A stretch of 32,390 nt of DNA from Methanofollis sp. (GTDB lineage: Archaea; Halobacteriota; Methanomicrobia; Methanomicrobiales; Methanofollaceae), in NCBI GenBank assembly GCA_030156225.1, contig JASGMW010000033.1, positions 1-32,390 on the forward strand, given 5' to 3'. Positions 6,474 through 14,017 of this stretch are shown here, in pieces (position 1 is the first letter of the stretch; every line of letters starts with the position of its first letter). A program made the translations under genes and the position numbers. Under the pieces are notes generated by a model. That model made no database searches. It saw nothing but the letters and a program-made list of their open reading frames with translations, and was not told the origin of the DNA.

Positions 6474-7991
6474 ATGAGAGTTTTAATTGATACGAACATT
6501 CTGATCTACCGTGAAGACGATCGAGACGTCTCTCCAGAGATCAGTACCCTGATGAAGATCCTCAGCAAGACTCATACAGACGTACTGCTTCACCCGGCAT
6601 CATTAAAGGATATTCAGAGGGATAGAAACGAAGAGAGAAAACGGATTACTCTCTCCAAGGTAGAAGCCTATCAAATTCTGGAAAATGCTCCTGTACCCGA
6701 TGAAGACGAAGAATTTTTCGAAAATACTGGAGCGCCAAAGAGAGTCAATGATGAAACAGATAACCTGATTCTTTATTCTGTATATAAAAATGCAGTCGGG
6801 TTTTTAATCACAAACGATAACGGAATCCATTTAAATGCATCGAAACTCGGCATAGCAGACAGAGTATTTTATGTAGAGGACGCAATCGAATTTTTCGGAA
6901 AGGATCTGCCATCATCAGAGGCTGTATCCAAACCTTTCCCGCTGAAAAAAGGCTATGTAAGCGATCTCAATCCAGATGACCCCATTTTTGATACGTTAAA
7001 ACAGGTTTATCCAGAATTTGATGAATGGTTCACGGGTATTGCGAGAGAGGGACGTGAATGCTATTACAACAAACGGATCGACGGAACCCTGGGCGCAATA
7101 ATGATCTACAAATTTGAGGAAGAGCCTATCCCATCCAATCCCCCTCAACCGTCGATGAAACGCCTGAAAATTTCTACATTGAAAGTATCGCATGAGGGGA
7201 ATAAGATAGGTGAACTGCTGCTGAAAGTCGCATTTGGAATTGCAGCGGAAAATCATCTTTCTCAGGTGTATCTTACGCATTTCACCAAAGATGAGGACAG
7301 GCTTGTCTATCTGATTACTCAGTTTGGGTTTAAACAGGTGGGCATATTACCCGGCAATAGGGGCGAAAGAGTATTCGTTAAGAAATTATATCCTGCTGGC
7401 GAAGACTGTAAGGAACGTACTCCGCTACAGATCGCTGGAGAGTATTATCCATCATTTTATGACGGAAACAATGTCGATAAATTTGTCGTACCTATTCGGC
7501 CAGAATTTCATCGTCGTCTGTTCACTGACTTTTATGGTGACGGAAAAAGACAACTCACACTCGATGAAGCCATGGGGGATTTCATCGTAGAAGGTAACAC
7601 CATTAAAAAGGCGTACCTTACCCACAGCAAAATCAAGAAACTGAAAGAAGGAGATCTTGTATTGTTCTATAGATCTCGTGACATAAAAGCAATCACATCT
7701 CTGGGTGTTATCGAAAAAGTCCACTATGCACTGAGTAACCCTGAAGAGATAACAGAAATCATAGGTAAAAGGAGTGTTTATTCCAAATCTGAGATTGAAT
7801 TATTCCAAAAACCGCTTACTGTAATTCTATTTAAACACCATATGAATTTAAAGAATCCGGTCAAATTGTCAGTATTGATAGAATCCGGCATATTAAACGG
7901 TCAACCTCAAACCATACAGGAAATAGATGATGATGAATTCAGCAAGATCAAGAAACTTGGTGAAATAAATGAACGTTTTACTATCCATTAA
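6474..7991 (+). CDS. PIN-GNAT-EVE-like three-domain protein
   Basis: This 505-residue protein appears to join three domains. Residues 1-150 are PIN-like: MRVLIDTNILIYRE with the first Asp, NDETDNLILYSVYKN and FLITNDNG carrying the later acidic residues. Residues of about 155-310 look like a GNAT acetyltransferase, with an acetyl-CoA loop in STLKVSHEGNKIGELLLKVAF and YLITQFGFKQVG. Residues of about 330-500 look PUA/EVE-like: KKLKEGDLVLFYRSRDIKAITSLGVIEKV. PIN domains cut RNA, GNAT domains acetylate proteins or aminoacyl-tRNA, and EVE/PUA folds read modified bases, so a modified-RNA or tRNA-targeting effector is a reasonable inference. It overlaps the ASCH gene downstream by 23 bp. The DNA is visibly AT-richer than its neighbours, which suggests transfer. 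The function is unknown to me. Confidence 0.7.
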   Translation: MRVLIDTNILIYREDDRDVSPEISTLMKILSKTHTDVLLHPASLKDIQRDRNEERKRITLSKVEAYQILENAPVPDEDEEFFENTGAPKRVNDETDNLILYSVYKNAVGFLITNDNGIHLNASKLGIADRVFYVEDAIEFFGKDLPSSEAVSKPFPLKKGYVSDLNPDDPIFDTLKQVYPEFDEWFTGIAREGRECYYNKRIDGTLGAIMIYKFEEEPIPSNPPQPSMKRLKISTLKVSHEGNKIGELLLKVAFGIAAENHLSQVYLTHFTKDEDRLVYLITQFGFKQVGILPGNRGERVFVKKLYPAGEDCKERTPLQIAGEYYPSFYDGNNVDKFVVPIRPEFHRRLFTDFYGDGKRQLTLDEAMGDFIVEGNTIKKAYLTHSKIKKLKEGDLVLFYRSRDIKAITSLGVIEKVHYALSNPEEITEIIGKRSVYSKSEIELFQKPLTVILFKHHMNLKNPVKLSVLIESGILNGQPQTIQEIDDDEFSKIKKLGEINERFTIH

Positions 7992-8370
7992 ACCGGTTTA
8001 CACCTCCAGAATAATTGCAGGAACGAAAAAATATGAGTTTCGGAGAGTTATCTTTAGAAGGAAGAACATCAATTCGGTTTATATTTATTCAAGTTATCCT
8101 GTTAAAAAAATCATCGGCAAATTCACAGCAGGTAAGATCCTGGAAGACAGGCCGGATCTGCTGTGGGAGACTGTAAAAGATAAATCAGGACTGAGCGAGT
8201 CAGAATTTTTCAAGTATTTCGCAGGAAAGTCAAAGGGTTTTGCAATAGAGATCGGTGAGTTTACGCTCTTCAAGGATCCCATTGATCCAAGAAAGTGCTA
8301 TAAAAATTTTATTCCTCCTCAATCTTTTTGCTATCTTGACCACGATCTATTAGAAAATCCCCCCAATTGA
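7969..8370 (+). CDS. ASCH (PUA-like) domain protein
   Basis: The 133-residue protein begins MNVLLSIKPVYTSRIIAGTKKYEFRR, the recognisable ASCH-domain start, and continues VYIYSSYPVKKIIGKFTAGKILED and later KGFAIEIGEFTLFKDPIDP. ASCH proteins have a PUA-like beta-barrel that binds RNA or modified nucleotides; some hydrolyse modified nucleosides. The start lies within the end of the PIN-GNAT-EVE gene, so the two are co-translated and probably act together. It shares that gene's AT-rich composition. Whether it is antitoxin, sensor or enzyme cannot be told from sequence. Confidence 0.75.
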   Translation: MNVLLSIKPVYTSRIIAGTKKYEFRRVIFRRKNINSVYIYSSYPVKKIIGKFTAGKILEDRPDLLWETVKDKSGLSESEFFKYFAGKSKGFAIEIGEFTLFKDPIDPRKCYKNFIPPQSFCYLDHDLLENPPN

Positions 8371-8374
8371 TGCC

Positions 8375-8561
8375 TCATGACGGTGGTCCCCTGAGCACGG
8401 TGTTTCAGGGGCGCGGCTCCGTCGAGGGTGGGCCGCAGGGCGAAGGCGAGGTCTCCGACCCGTGCGTCTCGATAATTGAATATCCCGGGAAGGTGGGCGA
8501 TCTCGAAGAGGTCGCGGTCGCGGAAGAGCGTCTGATCCGCCATGAGGAGGGAATGTGTCAT
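8375..8561 (-). pseudogene. Orc1/Cdc6 N-terminal fragment
   Basis: Minus-strand reading from the ATG at 8561 gives MTHSLLMADQTLFRDRDLFEIAHLPGIFNYRDARVGDLAFALRPTLDGAAPL. This matches the N-terminus of archaeal Orc1/Cdc6 initiators, in which a promoter-proximal segment (FRD..LFEIDY.P..F.YRD.Q..ELA..LRPAL.G..PLN) precedes the AAA+ ATPase. A one-base shift then gives TVLRGPP, the residues just before Walker A, and the frame ends at 8375 where GTGKT should come. The rest of the gene is absent; the intact ASCH gene lies immediately beyond. It is a broken relic, not a working initiator. Confidence 0.65.
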
Positions 8562-8708
8562 GGGTGAGTTCATATGATAGGCGGGGCCGTGCGCGGTCTG
8601 GAAGTGAACGGGGGGGGTATCAGACAGGGAAGACCCGCCGGCGTCTCCCCCCTGCGGATGCGTCAGGAAGGGACGATCATGAGATCTGGACGAATAACGT
8701 CGGATACC
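8562..8708. other. Short intergenic spacer, nothing recognised
   Basis: This is GC-rich sequence between the Orc1 fragment and hicA, without a convincing frame or site. Confidence 0.4.
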
Positions 8709-8936
8709 TTAGAGAAGATCGTTCAACTCTTCGACCGTCATATTCGCCTGCTTTAAAATGTGCGACAGGGTGGAACGCTTAACCGGCGTGTGCATGGGCA
8801 CGGTCAGCTTCAGTGTCGTATCGGGCAGGTGTTTTTGCAGGCGGATATGGCTGCCCCGCTGACGGACCACAACCCATCCATCCCTCTGAAGGGCCGTGAC
8901 GATTTTGTCGTAGTTCAGAACGGGGACCTGATTCAT
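8709..8936 (-). CDS. hicA: HicA-type mRNA interferase toxin
   Basis: The 75-residue protein is a full-length HicA: VPVLNYDKIVTALQRDGWVVVRQRGSHIRLQKH, with the catalytic histidine in RGSHI, then LKLTVPMHTPVKRSTLSHILKQANMTVEELNDLL as the C-terminal helix pair. Its ATG overlaps the hicB stop by four bases (ATGA), so translation is coupled. All conserved positions are present, making this the most clearly intact hicBA in the window along with the 1994-2423 pair. Confidence 0.93.
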   Translation of the reverse strand: MNQVPVLNYDKIVTALQRDGWVVVRQRGSHIRLQKHLPDTTLKLTVPMHTPVKRSTLSHILKQANMTVEELNDLL

Positions 8937-9136
8937 ACAGCGATCTCAATCTGCTCGGATTTTTCGGTACGGACATAATCGTCCTCAACCGTTTCGAGAT
9001 ACAACTCGATCGCTTCCCTGATATTTTTCAATGCTTCTTCCTTTGTATCCCCTTCACTGATGCAGCCGGGAAGGCCAGGTACATAAATGGTATACCCCCC
9101 TTCTTCGCAGGGTTCAAGCACAACCCGCAGTTTCAT
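8933..9136 (-). CDS. hicB: HicB-type antitoxin
   Basis: Starting from the ATG at 9136 the protein is MKLRVVLEPCEEGGYTIYVPGLPGCISEGDTKEEALKNIREAIELYLETVEDD, a standard short HicB of 67 residues with the PGLPGCISEGD turn. A GTG at 9151 would add MRGSG but is less likely. It is followed directly by its hicA. Confidence 0.93.
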   Translation of the reverse strand: MKLRVVLEPCEEGGYTIYVPGLPGCISEGDTKEEALKNIREAIELYLETVEDDYVRTEKSEQIEIAV

Positions 9137-9264
9137 ACCACTACCTCTCACCCCGGGAATTTATACGTAATCGTCCGGCACCGCAAGGAGCACGGTACCA
9201 TCACCCTCACCCCTGGAATGACTGACAATTGGTTGAGATCATTCCCTGCAATATCTGACCCTCC

Positions 9265-10218
9265 TTAAGAAAAATCTGCAAGTGTGGTCATGCGCGAAAC
9301 AGGGTTCTGCTGTTTTGCGAAGTAGCGGAGGAAATCCTGTGGCGATTGGACGGAGGTCGCGGACATGGAGATCAATGCAGTGTGCCCGGCCGTTGCCCCG
9401 GTGTTTGCGGGGTCTGGTTTTATGGAGTAGAGCGGTTTTCCCTGTTTGCGTGCAATCTCTGCCTGCCGGATGGATCCGCCGGATTCGCCGGTTTCGATTA
9501 CGATCACGGCATCGGAGAGTCCACTCGTGATCCTGTTCCTCTCGACGTACCGGCCTTTATGCATTTTTGCGAGATTGGTTACTTCGCTTACGAGGGACCC
9601 CGAAGTGACGATTCTCTGCGAGAGTTCTTCGTTCTCTTTTGGTACGATGTTTGTGAGGTCTCCCGGAAGAACGGCGATCGTTTCGCCGCCGCAGTCCAGT
9701 GCGGCCTTATGAGCATGGGCGTCTGTGCCGCGGGCGAGGCCGCTCACGATCACGTAGCCAAGCGAGACGAACAATTCCACTATTTCACTGATTTTTTCGA
9801 TGCTTTCGGGGCTGATATTTCTTGTGCCGACGATGGCAACTGCGGGCTTCGAGAGGTTTTTTCCGTTCCCTTTCCAGTAGATCATGAAGGGGGGATCGTC
9901 GAGGTCGAGGAGTTTTTTCGGGTAATCAGGATCATATGCCGGCAAGAGTCGGATGCCTTTTTGCCGGTAGCCCCTGATGATGTCGATGTAGAAGTCGAGC
10001 AGGCCGCGGGCGCGAATGTCCGCTGCTTTTTCAAGGATCGGTACGGGGAGGTCCGGATCTGCCCCGATTGCGTGTGCGCCGGTCTCAAAAATATCGGTGT
10101 AGAAGGTATGGAGCGCGGTCGGGTCACTGAAGCGTTCGACATATTCCCTCTTTTTCAGGGAGTGCACGTCGTTGAGGCAGGCGAGAAGCGCCAGTTCCCT
10201 GACGGTGTTGTCACTCAT
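9265..10218 (-). CDS. DprA/Smf-family protein
   Basis: This 317-residue protein has a DprA/SMF Rossmann-like domain: VAIVGTRNISPESIEKI, YVIVSGLARGTDAHAHKAAL, ETIAVLPGDL.NIVPKENEEL, RYVERNRITSGLSDAVIVIETGESGGSIRQAEIARKQGKPLYSI. The N-terminal 100 residues are helical, with LLPAYDPDYPKKLLDLDDPPFMIYWKGN leading into the fold as in bacterial DprA. Bacterial DprA loads RecA on incoming single-stranded DNA. In archaea the role is not settled, and SMF proteins are also suspected nucleotide-sensing or defence components. It lies directly downstream of, and overlaps by 8 bp, a ComF-like phosphoribosyltransferase pseudogene, with AAGGAGAC as its RBS. It looks intact. Confidence 0.85.
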   Translation of the reverse strand: MSDNTVRELALLACLNDVHSLKKREYVERFSDPTALHTFYTDIFETGAHAIGADPDLPVPILEKAADIRARGLLDFYIDIIRGYRQKGIRLLPAYDPDYPKKLLDLDDPPFMIYWKGNGKNLSKPAVAIVGTRNISPESIEKISEIVELFVSLGYVIVSGLARGTDAHAHKAALDCGGETIAVLPGDLTNIVPKENEELSQRIVTSGSLVSEVTNLAKMHKGRYVERNRITSGLSDAVIVIETGESGGSIRQAEIARKQGKPLYSIKPDPANTGATAGHTALISMSATSVQSPQDFLRYFAKQQNPVSRMTTLADFS

Positions 10219-10824
10219 TACGTCTCCTTAATACCTCAAGATGTTCTTTGTTGACCATTCTGCCGAGGACGAGCGACCGGATTTCACCGGCGCCGTGGGC
10301 CCGGAGTACGCTCGCGCACTCCCGTTTTGTGACCATATTGATGCACGTGTCATCGATGAGAAGGATCGACTCACCATTAAAGGTATGGTTGCAGCCGATT
10401 TTTCCTGCGATCTCCCGTTCTTTCAAGCAATGCCTTCTGCAAGAAGGGCCGAGGGATTGTAGCGTCCATCGTTTGATCCCCGCATGACCGGTACAACAAC
10501 GTCGAGATCCTGCAGTTCCGGGTACTGGTGCTTCATGGCGTGGTACATGCATTCCTGAAGCCGGGGGAGTACGGCGGGTTCTGTTTTCAGGCTGCGGATC
10601 TCGTTGCTGAGTATGTCGTCGGGAAACTCGGTTTGATACAGGTATTTCCCGAATGCCCTGACCCTGACCGGCGGATCGTATTTGTCAGAAGTACGGTTGC
10701 ATGCGCCGCAATAGGGATGGGAACGGGCGAAACTGTCCGGGATCGGGTTGCCGCAGACTTCACAATAGGGAGGGTAGAGTATCTCCAGCTCTTTCCCGTC
10801 CGATCTTTTGAATATCTTCTCCAT
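10211..10824 (-). pseudogene. ComF-like zinc-ribbon phosphoribosyltransferase, frame broken
   Basis: The first frame (from the ATG at 10824) encodes a zinc ribbon, PPYCEVCGNPIPDSFARSHPYCGACN, then DLDVVVPVMRGSNDGRYNPSALLAEGIA and a stop at 10423. The second frame continues with KEREIAGKIGCNHTFNGESILLIDDTCINMVTKRECASVLRAHGAGEI. There ILLIDDTCINMVTK is the PRPP-binding loop, normally VDDVxTTGxT. Together they make a ComF-type protein broken near 10430-10440. The segment between LLAEGIA and the PRPP loop is also shorter than in usual ComF proteins, so a small out-of-frame deletion fits better than a simple point indel. The threonine/glycine-rich part of the loop is altered (CINMVTK), which may weaken PRPP binding. 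It is upstream of, and overlaps, the dprA-like gene. Confidence 0.7.
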
Positions 10825-10873
10825 ATCATCTACCTCTCAGTTCTTCCCGGAATCCCGGTCTGCTCCTCTTTCC

Positions 10874-11017
10874 TCATCGCCGCACCCCCGCCACAGGCAC
10901 CGGCTCAAGCAGCCGCAGAGAGATCAGATCGTGGGATGCGACCACCACATCCGCGGCACCGGCACGCCACGCCGCATCCGAACACACCGCCGCCAGCTGC
11001 TCCTTGCGCCCCTCCCT
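10874..11017 (-). pseudogene. Possible 3' remnant of a PIN-type gene
   Basis: A 47-codon frame without a proper start reads KEQLAAVCSDAAWRAGAADVVVASHDLISLRLLEPVPVAGVRR. The pattern AAWRAGA.VVV..HDLI.L resembles the C-terminal part of PIN-domain proteins (ADYLVTGDRDLLAL). It sits between the PEGA lipoprotein and the ComF-like gene. The evidence is weak and rests on the pattern only. Confidence 0.3.
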
Positions 11018-11024
11018 TCACCCA

Positions 11025-11702
11025 TCAGAACGTTTTTGCCGTTCCCGTGACTTTTTTGCCGTTGTCGTCCTCGTACCGGTACTTGATCGCCCCTTTGTAG
11101 TCGACATCCCGTCTCAGCTGGATATGCTCGACGATGTTCCTCTCGTCGCCCGGGTCGAACTGTCCGATCCTGATCTCTCTGGTGGCCTTGTACTCTTTGT
11201 CTGCCGAATCTTTGGGCGTCATCTCGACGATCAGCACCATGTTGTAGGCCGGCCTCTCTCCGGTATTGTAGAGTCGCCCGACGATCTCGAGGAGCGGGTC
11301 GCTGCCCTGGTAGATGTATTTGGTGCTGTTGATGACCATGTAGATGCTGGGTTTTCCGACGCTGAGGGATTTTTTGACCGAGGTGATCCCGTTCGCCTTC
11401 ACGGTGACGGTGGTGTTCGATATCTTGTAGCCCGTCATCGAGACCGTCAGGGCGTGTTTGCCCGCGCTGACGTTCTGGATCGTCATCGGGGCGGTCCCCC
11501 GGTAGGAGCCGTCCAGGTACACGTTCGCCCCCCATGGATCGGAGATGACCTCGATGGACCCGTATCCCGGCGCCGCGGTGGTCGCGGCCGTCCGCGGCGT
11601 GCCGGTGCTCCCGCCGTCGTTCTGGGACGACGGCGCGACGGTGCAGCCGGACGCGCAGAGGAGCGCGACGATCACGATGCCGATGACGATCTGATTTTTC
11701 AT
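11025..11702 (-). CDS. PEGA-domain lipoprotein
   Basis: The N-terminus MKNQIVIGIVIVALLCASGCTVAPS is a signal peptide with a lipobox (CASGC), so the protein should be exported and lipid-anchored. A Thr/Ser/Ala-rich linker follows (about residues 25-46). Then comes one PEGA domain: GSIEVISDPWGANVYLDGSYRGTAPMTIQNVSAGKHALTVSMTGYK (about 48-118). The last 100 residues (NSTKYIYQGSDPLLEIVGRLYNTGERPAYNMVLIVEM) look like a beta-sandwich of the type that follows PEGA or occurs in FxLYD-like surface proteins. The role is probably cell-envelope binding. The ATG at 11702 begins the signal peptide exactly. It is monocistronic, transcribed away from the pilin-like gene upstream. Confidence 0.85.
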   Translation of the reverse strand: MKNQIVIGIVIVALLCASGCTVAPSSQNDGGSTGTPRTAATTAAPGYGSIEVISDPWGANVYLDGSYRGTAPMTIQNVSAGKHALTVSMTGYKISNTTVTVKANGITSVKKSLSVGKPSIYMVINSTKYIYQGSDPLLEIVGRLYNTGERPAYNMVLIVEMTPKDSADKEYKATREIRIGQFDPGDERNIVEHIQLRRDVDYKGAIKYRYEDDNGKKVTGTAKTF

Positions 11703-11777
11703 ACCATCAGTTTTTTCTCGGGTTATATAAGGAGTGTGCTGGTCGGGAGGGGGGCGTGGTCTCCGGACGCTGAAGGG

Positions 11778-11797
11778 ATCGAAATAAAAAAAAGGGG
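11778..11797 (-). terminator. Poly-T terminator of the pilin-like gene
   Basis: Just after the TAA at 11798 the minus strand reads CCCCTTTTTTTTATTTCGATCC. A T-run of this kind is a typical archaeal intrinsic terminator. Confidence 0.55.
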
Positions 11798-12244
11798 TTA
11801 GACGAAGGTGTTCAGAATGACCTGGGAACTGCCGTCGGTGAAAATTGCCGTGACGACAACGTGGTTCTGGGTCCCTTCAAGTGCATCATATTTAACAGAC
11901 GTACCGACAGCGACGCCACCACTTGTAACGAAGTCTGTTTCACTTGTAGTGGTGGGATCCACTTCATTAATCAGGACTGTAATGCCATCAACGAGATCTG
12001 CGTCCTGCCCGCCCTGATAGGTGACGGTGATATAATTATTATCACTATCTGCTGTGTGAGATGCCGTTGCCGCAACAATTTTGCTGGTCGATATGTCTCC
12101 GGCCATCCCGAAGACGAACGCGGCGATGACCGCCGCGAGGATCACCGTGATGGCGACCATCAGGATGACGCCGATCACCGGCGACACCGCTTCTTCCTCA
12201 ATGCTAAAAGTTTCTTCTATATAATTGTGATCCCGTCCCGGCAC
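11798..12244 (-). CDS. Archaeal type IV pilin-like protein
   Basis: The core EEEAVSPVIGVILMVAITVILAAVIAAFVFGMAGDI is the class III signal and assembly helix of archaeal pilins (DUF1628 group), cleaved by a prepilin peptidase before VSPVIG. The remaining 110 residues form an extracellular beta-rich domain (SKIVAATASHTADSDNNYITVTYQGGQDADLVDGITVLINEVD). The start is uncertain. The listed ORF extends far upstream, but a TATA-like AATTATATAG at 12218-12227 lies inside that extension. I give the in-frame GTG at 12244 as start; an ATG at 12280 is possible. Judging from the TATA position, a non-standard ATT at 12202 (leader IEEEA) is also possible. Confidence 0.75.
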   Translation of the reverse strand: MPGRDHNYIEETFSIEEEAVSPVIGVILMVAITVILAAVIAAFVFGMAGDISTSKIVAATASHTADSDNNYITVTYQGGQDADLVDGITVLINEVDPTTTSETDFVTSGGVAVGTSVKYDALEGTQNHVVVTAIFTDGSSQVILNTFV

Positions 12245-12540
12245 CGAAAAGAAGGTGCATGCGCAGATTTCCCGGTCCATTGCGCGTGCGTCCCCCGGGT
12301 GTATCGGCACCGTACGCCCGTTGAAGAGGGTGATTTCACGATCCCCGGGACAGATCGGGCGGAATCTCATCCGGCGCTCATGGCGGCGCACCGCCCGCCC
12401 TCGCAGGGTTCGGGCGTCTCGCACCGCCCGGATGCAGATATTGCAGGTATAAATATTTCGAATCGATCGTGTATCTGAAATTATTTCGATTCGACAATCC
12501 GTTGAAAACAGATGACTTTTCGGGATCTCCCCCGCGCTGT

Positions 12541-13344
12541 TCACCCGGATTTTTCCGCCCACCCGCCGCAGTCGTGCAGCGGGTGGACCGACCGCCGGCC
12601 GGCCAGATCAGGAACGGCATGGAGGATCGCCGCCGCGGTGAAGGGCTTCGCCGCCGCGAACGCCGCGTGCAGGTCCATGCCGCTGGCCAGGCCGGCGGTC
12701 AGGGCCGCCGAGAAGCAGCAGCCCGAGCCGTGGACGGCATGGGGCGCTCTGGCGCCGGTCAGGATCATCTCGCCCTTGCGGTCCAGCAGCAGGTCGGTCG
12801 GCTCTCCGGGCAGGTGGCCGCCCTTCACGACCACCGCGGCGGCGCCCATCGCCAGGATCGCCGACGCCGCCGCCCGCATATCCGCAAGGGTGCGGATCTC
12901 CATCATGGCCAGCGCCTCCGCCTCAGGAATATTCGGGGTCACCACCGCCGCCCGCGGGAGCAGGTCGGCGATCAGCGCGTCGGCCGCCTCCTCGGTCAGC
13001 AGGCAGGCGCCCGAGGTCGCCGTCATCACCGGGTCCACCACCAGCGGCACGCCCGCGGGCAGGGTTTCCGCCACCGCACGGACGATCGCGGCGTCGGAAA
13101 GCATCCCGGTCTTCGCCGCCGCCACCGGGTAGGCCTCGAAGACCGCACGCATCTGCGCCGCCACCGCCGCCGGGGGCAGGGGCCACGCCCCGGCCACCCC
13201 GCCGGGATGCTGCGCCGTCACCGCCGTCACCGCCGCCGTCCCCCAGACCCCCAGGGCGGCGAAGGTCTTCAGGTCGGCCGCGACCCCGGCGCCGCCGCCC
13301 GGGTCAACGCCCGCGACCGTCAGGGCGCACGGATAGGAGTACAT
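12541..13344 (-). CDS. thiD: Hydroxymethylpyrimidine (phosphate) kinase ThiD
   Basis: The enzyme phosphorylates hydroxymethylpyrimidine and its phosphate for thiamine synthesis. From the ATG at 13344 ([45 protein letters not shown]) the sequence follows the ThiD ribokinase fold. [32 protein letters not shown] and the anion-hole motif [14 protein letters not shown] are all present. The usual GTGC is GSGC here. Length (267 residues) is normal for a single-domain ThiD; no ThiN domain is fused. The longer ORF start at 13446 would read through a decayed TOPRIM gene and is rejected. It may share a transcript with that relic upstream. Confidence 0.92.
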   Translation of the reverse strand: MYSYPCALTVAGVDPGGGAGVAADLKTFAALGVWGTAAVTAVTAQHPGGVAGAWPLPPAAVAAQMRAVFEAYPVAAAKTGMLSDAAIVRAVAETLPAGVPLVVDPVMTATSGACLLTEEAADALIADLLPRAAVVTPNIPEAEALAMMEIRTLADMRAAASAILAMGAAAVVVKGGHLPGEPTDLLLDRKGEMILTGARAPHAVHGSGCCFSAALTAGLASGMDLHAAFAAAKPFTAAAILHAVPDLAGRRSVHPLHDCGGWAEKSG

Positions 13345-13384
13345 GGTACCGGAGGTATTGCGCCCGGAGCAGAAGTAGGTGGCG

Positions 13385-14017
13385 GCATCGCCGCACCCGC
13401 AGCCCGGCCCCGCTCTCCTCGTTATCGTTGACGATGCAGACCGCACCGGCCCGGCGGCAGTACGCCGCGGCCCCGTCGATCCGCTCCCGCTTGAAGGCGG
13501 CCGTCACCGGAGAGATGCACGATCGGCGGTCCTGCAATGCGGCAAGGGCGTCGGTAATCCCCCCGGTGACGATCAGGGACTCGCCGTCGATCGCCGACCA
13601 GGCGCCGAAGATCGGCTCTCTCGGGCCGTCGGGGGTGACGATCTACGTCGTGTACTTCGGCGGCGTCCCGTCCCCATGCGTCGGCGTCTCGTCGGTCGCC
13701 CTGGCGATGAAGTAGAGGGGCGCCCTTTCACCGTCCAGGTACGGGAAGACGATCCGCCCGCGGAAGTGATCGGCAACGCCGGTCCGGCCGTCCCTCGCCC
13801 ATCGTTGCACCAGACCGGAGCCGACGATCTCGTCCCCGCCATATCCCGGGTCCATCAGGTGCAGAAGAAGGGCCGCGCCGTCCGCCGGCGCATACCCGAT
13901 CCGGCTGGCCTTCACGAACCGCGGGCGGAACCCATAGCGGGAGAGGAGAAAGGCGCGGTGCCCGTCGGTCAGGTGCCGCTCAAAAAACCGGCACGCCTCT
14001 TCAAGAAGATCGGTCAT
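13385..14017 (-). pseudogene. DnaG-like TOPRIM primase relic with in-frame amber
   Basis: From the ATG at 14017 (MTDLLEEACRFFERHLTDGHRAFLLSRYGFRPRFVKASRIGYAP) the protein resembles the N-terminal part of the DnaG/Twinkle-type primase core. GRIVFPYLDGERAPLYFIARATDETP and PPKYTT follow, and then a TAG at 13643-13645. The same frame continues with IVTPDGPREPIFGAWSAIDGESLIVTGGITDALAALQ (the TOPRIM glutamate region would be here as GITDAL) and CIVNDNEESGAGLR (the TOPRIM acidic NDNE). It then loses frame and runs into thiD. So a single amber codon and a missing 3' end have broken it. Its start overlaps the helicase relic stop (ATGA), so the pair was an operon. Confidence 0.65.

Noticed and set aside
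8375-8561. Replication origin next to an orc1 gene
   Set aside because: Only a broken N-terminal fragment of orc1 is present and I see no repeated origin-recognition boxes around it.
13345-13446. ThiD start at 13446
   Set aside because: The extra 34 residues are the out-of-frame tail of the primase relic; ThiD homology begins at [12 protein letters not shown].
13643-13645. TAG read as pyrrolysine in the TOPRIM relic
   Set aside because: The gene is also truncated and frameshifted downstream, and nothing in the window hints at pyrrolysine machinery; decay is simpler.
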